Shown here: positions 61,424 through 64,000 of the stretch, in pieces
How positions within the stretch are numbered: position 1 is the first letter of the stretch
Layout: every line of letters begins with the position of its first letter
Assembly (NCBI GenBank): GCA_021464415.1
Contig: CM038470.1
Span: 6,212,394 to 6,276,393, forward strand
Length of the DNA: 64,000 bases
Source of the DNA: Lonicera japonica
Taxonomy: Eukaryota > Streptophyta > Magnoliopsida > Dipsacales > Caprifoliaceae
Direction: 5' to 3'
Notes under the pieces: generated by a model
Databases searched by the model: none
What the model was told of the DNA's origin: nothing
Seen by the model: the letters and a program-made list of their open reading frames with translations, nothing else
Position numbers and translations under genes: made by a program

Positions 61424-61437
61424 ATTGGGAAAAAAAG

Positions 61438-64000
61438 ATGCAGAAGTTGGGTGATTTCAAGCTTCCTCACTTCTTCAATTATCCACCATACTTCACGTAA
61501 TTACTTTCTCCCCTTTTTGCACTATTTTTAATTGCGTACATATGCTGATTAAATTTTAGTTGGATTACATATGTTGTTTGATCCTCTATTACTTCAATTA
61601 CCCACTATAGTTCGCTTAATTTCTATCTCAGCCAAAGAAACCCTAATATTATATCATTTTTTGACAGGTTGAATCACTTGAATGAACATCTCTTTAAAAT
61701 TTTATAGCTTGAACGATGGACAAATGTTGATCCTCTTCTGATTAAGTTTTGATTGAAAAGTGATATCCTTTTGGACTAAGATACTTGATTAGACTTCACG
61801 TGAAAAGTGAAAGTCTTTGATCTAATACTCTTCCATTAGCAAAAACCATTTTCAGTTAGTACTTTGTTCTCACCATTCTTCACATCTAATGGTTTGAATT
61901 CGCTCCCACTTTTCACCCGGTATAAAAATTGAACTATGAACAAGTTCTTTTACAGATTATAGTCATATGGCATCAATTTGGTCTTCTCATCTACGGCTTT
62001 AAGACAATGCACTTTCTCTCTATATGCCGTTCCTCCATATTATTATGATCGGTTTTAATTGACCATTAAGATTTTTTTCTTTACTTACACTAATACCCAA
62101 AATAATTAAATGTATCGTGTGCCAGTAGGCTTAGGTTCTAGACACTGTTGATAAATAGTGCACTTTTAGTTGCCCGTTCTTTTCCATGTACAATGAATTG
62201 TATGTTGAAGTAAAAGCACCTGTTGGTTTCTGCCTTGTGAAGATTTAGAAATAGAAATTTAGGATTCACTTCGTCACATTCTGGTTTTTTTGTCTTCAGT
62301 TTGCAGCCTGTAAGAGACACTCGAGAGAAACAGGTACAACTGTGGAAGGAACTGATACTTGATTATTGTAAAACTCAAAAGATATTTGTTATTCAATTGG
62401 AAGACGACTTTCCACTGTTCACCAATCCTGCAATTGAAAGTAAGGGCTGCCTTCTCATTAGTTTCTTTTTGGTGTATATATTTTTACCTATTTGCTTCTT
62501 GTTGAAAACCATGTGTACCAGACCAATTATAATTGTTGCAAAATTTGAATAGTTGTATTGCATGGGTATGAAAACCAGTAACTACCTTTTAGGAAGTGTA
62601 ATTGTTCTTTTTAGGTGAATTATTTTTTCTACTTTTGATCTGGAGAGTGCCTTTTGCATGCACATTATCACACTGCAATTGATTTAGTTGTGATGGTCAT
62701 TTTTTTAACTTGATTTTTCCATCTGTTATAGTCTTATTGACGAGCCTCATCGAAATGAACACGGAGCAATGGCTTTGGTATTATCTTCCCATTTTTGGGG
62801 TTTCTTATTCATCTTATAATACCGTACAGGTCAGGGTGGGGCTCTGTGCTCTTTCTTTCTGTGTGGGTCGGTGCGAGGTTTTTGGGGTTTCTTATCAGAT
62901 AATAGCACATCATATGATTCAAAATTATTTAATCAATCCGAAACTGTACCAGGAGCATCCTGTATCGTGGCAATTACAAATGTTAAGACAATTTGGACAG
63001 TTGTAACTGTCCACCTGTCAGAATGCTTATCTCATAAATTGGAGCCAGATATATCTGAATATCCGTTTCATGTCAAAGTAATTTCTTTTTATTTGTACAT
63101 TGGGTCTTTTAACGAGTGTATGATCCTTCCTTTTGTGTGACTAAGCACTTGTGAGTTGGTAGGCTATAATACTATCTCGAGGACCTGACTTTGGGAGTTG
63201 CCTAAATGGATCTTCTTATTGCTCAGTGTAAATATGAATCCCTGGGCTCTACGCTGGCTTAGTAAATCGTGCTGTTACTTTGGTTGGTTTTAGAAGATGA
63301 ATGATGACCTGTTTTATTTCATCATTTGTTAAAAAATATTTACAGTTGGACATTACGAGGAATTACACAGAGTACTACGGCAGATAAAAACTGGAAGGAT
63401 GAAAACTAAGTTCATTCATGAAACAGTGCACCCTGAAACCTAGGGAGGTTTGTCACCCCTTTACTGAGGTTCTATGGGTTGTTGAAGGAATACTTATAAG
63501 AAGGTTGATAAGTATTCAAACTTTCCATCTTCCTTCATGTCACTTGAGGCTGCTTTTTTTAATGTAGTATGGAAGCACGCCCTTGCTATTAAGGCTTGTA
63601 TGAGCCAAATTAATCCATATGTTTCTTCTGATCTTTTGAAACAATGAGATATTACCTCAAGAAACAGTAGCAAGTACAGTTAGTTACATTAAATGCATAT
63701 TACTATACATTTGCCTTCCCCCCATAAACTTGGATTTTCTAGTTGACGGTTTTTCTAGTTTTCTTGCTGGCTTTATCTGGTGGAGTTAAATTATGTTGAT
63801 TTGTGGTAGTGCAGGGTCTCTTAGTCACGAAGCAAGGGCCGCGTTCCTCTCAGCCTTAGTTTTAGATGGTTTGATCTAAATTAAACTATTCCTTTTATCT
63901 CCTTCTCAAGCACATTCGTGTACTTGACCAGTTAGTACTTAAATTCAAAGATTATTGAACAGGACGTGCTGAATGGATGGACAAAAGTCGCCGAAAATGT
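61438..64000 (+). CDS. VPS25: VPS25, ESCRT-II subunit (5' part; runs off the window)
   Basis: Subunit of the endosomal ESCRT-II complex (with VPS22 and VPS36), which links ubiquitinated cargo sorting to ESCRT-III and vacuolar degradation. Exons are 61438-61496, 62300-62439, 63815-63868 and 63963 to the window end. The frame is continuous over 291 nt, giving the first 97 residues of a protein usually near 180 aa. N terminus MQKLGDFKLPHFFNYPPYFT contains the PPXY-type motif that in the family contacts VPS22/VPS36. It then continues LQPVRDTREKQVQLWKELI and FVIQLEDDFPLFTNPAIE, the first winged helix, then SLSHEARAAFLSAL and GRAEWMDKSRRKC. The start is the only ATG that fits the family N terminus. 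No lesion is seen in the visible part. Confidence 0.95.

Larger units (their letters stand above)
60671..61437. promoter_or_regulatory. Shared divergent promoter region of the MO25-like gene and VPS25
   Basis: Start codons are 767 bp apart on opposite strands. The region contains both leaders, a (GA)n tract, an (ATT)n tract and CT-rich VPS25 leader sequence (61200-61255). Whether regulation is shared is unknown. Confidence 0.6.

Noticed and set aside
1..64000. CRISPR arrays, rRNA and tRNA genes
   Set aside because: None seen; the only pol III-like boxes belong to SINE-like repeats.

Overview
The window is nuclear DNA from a flowering plant, probably a eudicot. It is AT-rich, its spliced genes use GT..AG introns, it carries plant-type gene families, and most of it is transposable-element sequence. 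I cannot name the species from sequence alone.

Four host genes can be modelled exon by exon. (1) A TK1-type thymidine kinase on the minus strand at 5048-7732 has 4 coding exons and 239 aa. (2) A two-RRM hnRNP-like RNA-binding protein on the plus strand at 18342-19891 has 2 coding exons and 472 aa, with a 5'UTR intron and a probable spliced 3'UTR. (3) An MO25/CAB39-like scaffold protein on the minus strand at 50320-60670 has 11 coding exons and 351 aa. Its intron 4 holds a very young 5.0-kb Ty1/copia element. (4) The first four coding exons of the ESCRT-II subunit VPS25 lie on the plus strand from 61438 and run off the window end. Genes 3 and 4 are divergent, with about 770 bp between their start codons.

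The rest is an archive of mobile DNA. It includes three copies of one non-autonomous hAT family with 8-bp target duplications (8.0, 12.9 and 34.8 kb) and two families of Tourist/PIF-Harbinger-like MITEs with 3-bp duplications. There is a solo LTR flanked by CATAC (9.9-11.5 kb), a 5'-truncated poly(A) retroposon with a 13-bp duplication (35.7 kb), and a foldback repeat family (2.5, 25.4 and 26.5 kb, with a related element at 59.1 kb). A copia-type LTR remnant sits at 31-32.5 kb. A decayed Mutator-like element (about 46.1-49.4 kb) has PB1-like and GRF zinc-finger remnants.

The most interesting object is a 7.55-kb CACTA (En/Spm) element at 37402-44956. Besides a decayed Transposase_24-type gene it carries exon-intron fragments of a long-chain acyl-CoA synthetase gene, a short ORF with an RNase H1-type hybrid-binding (viroplasmin-like) domain, a gag-like ORF, and an opposite-strand exon of an unidentified conserved-looking protein. 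This makes it a gene-capturing (Pack-type) CACTA without a visible main transposase.

The host genes are unrelated housekeeping functions (nucleotide salvage, RNA binding, kinase scaffolding, endosomal sorting). I see no functional gene cluster.
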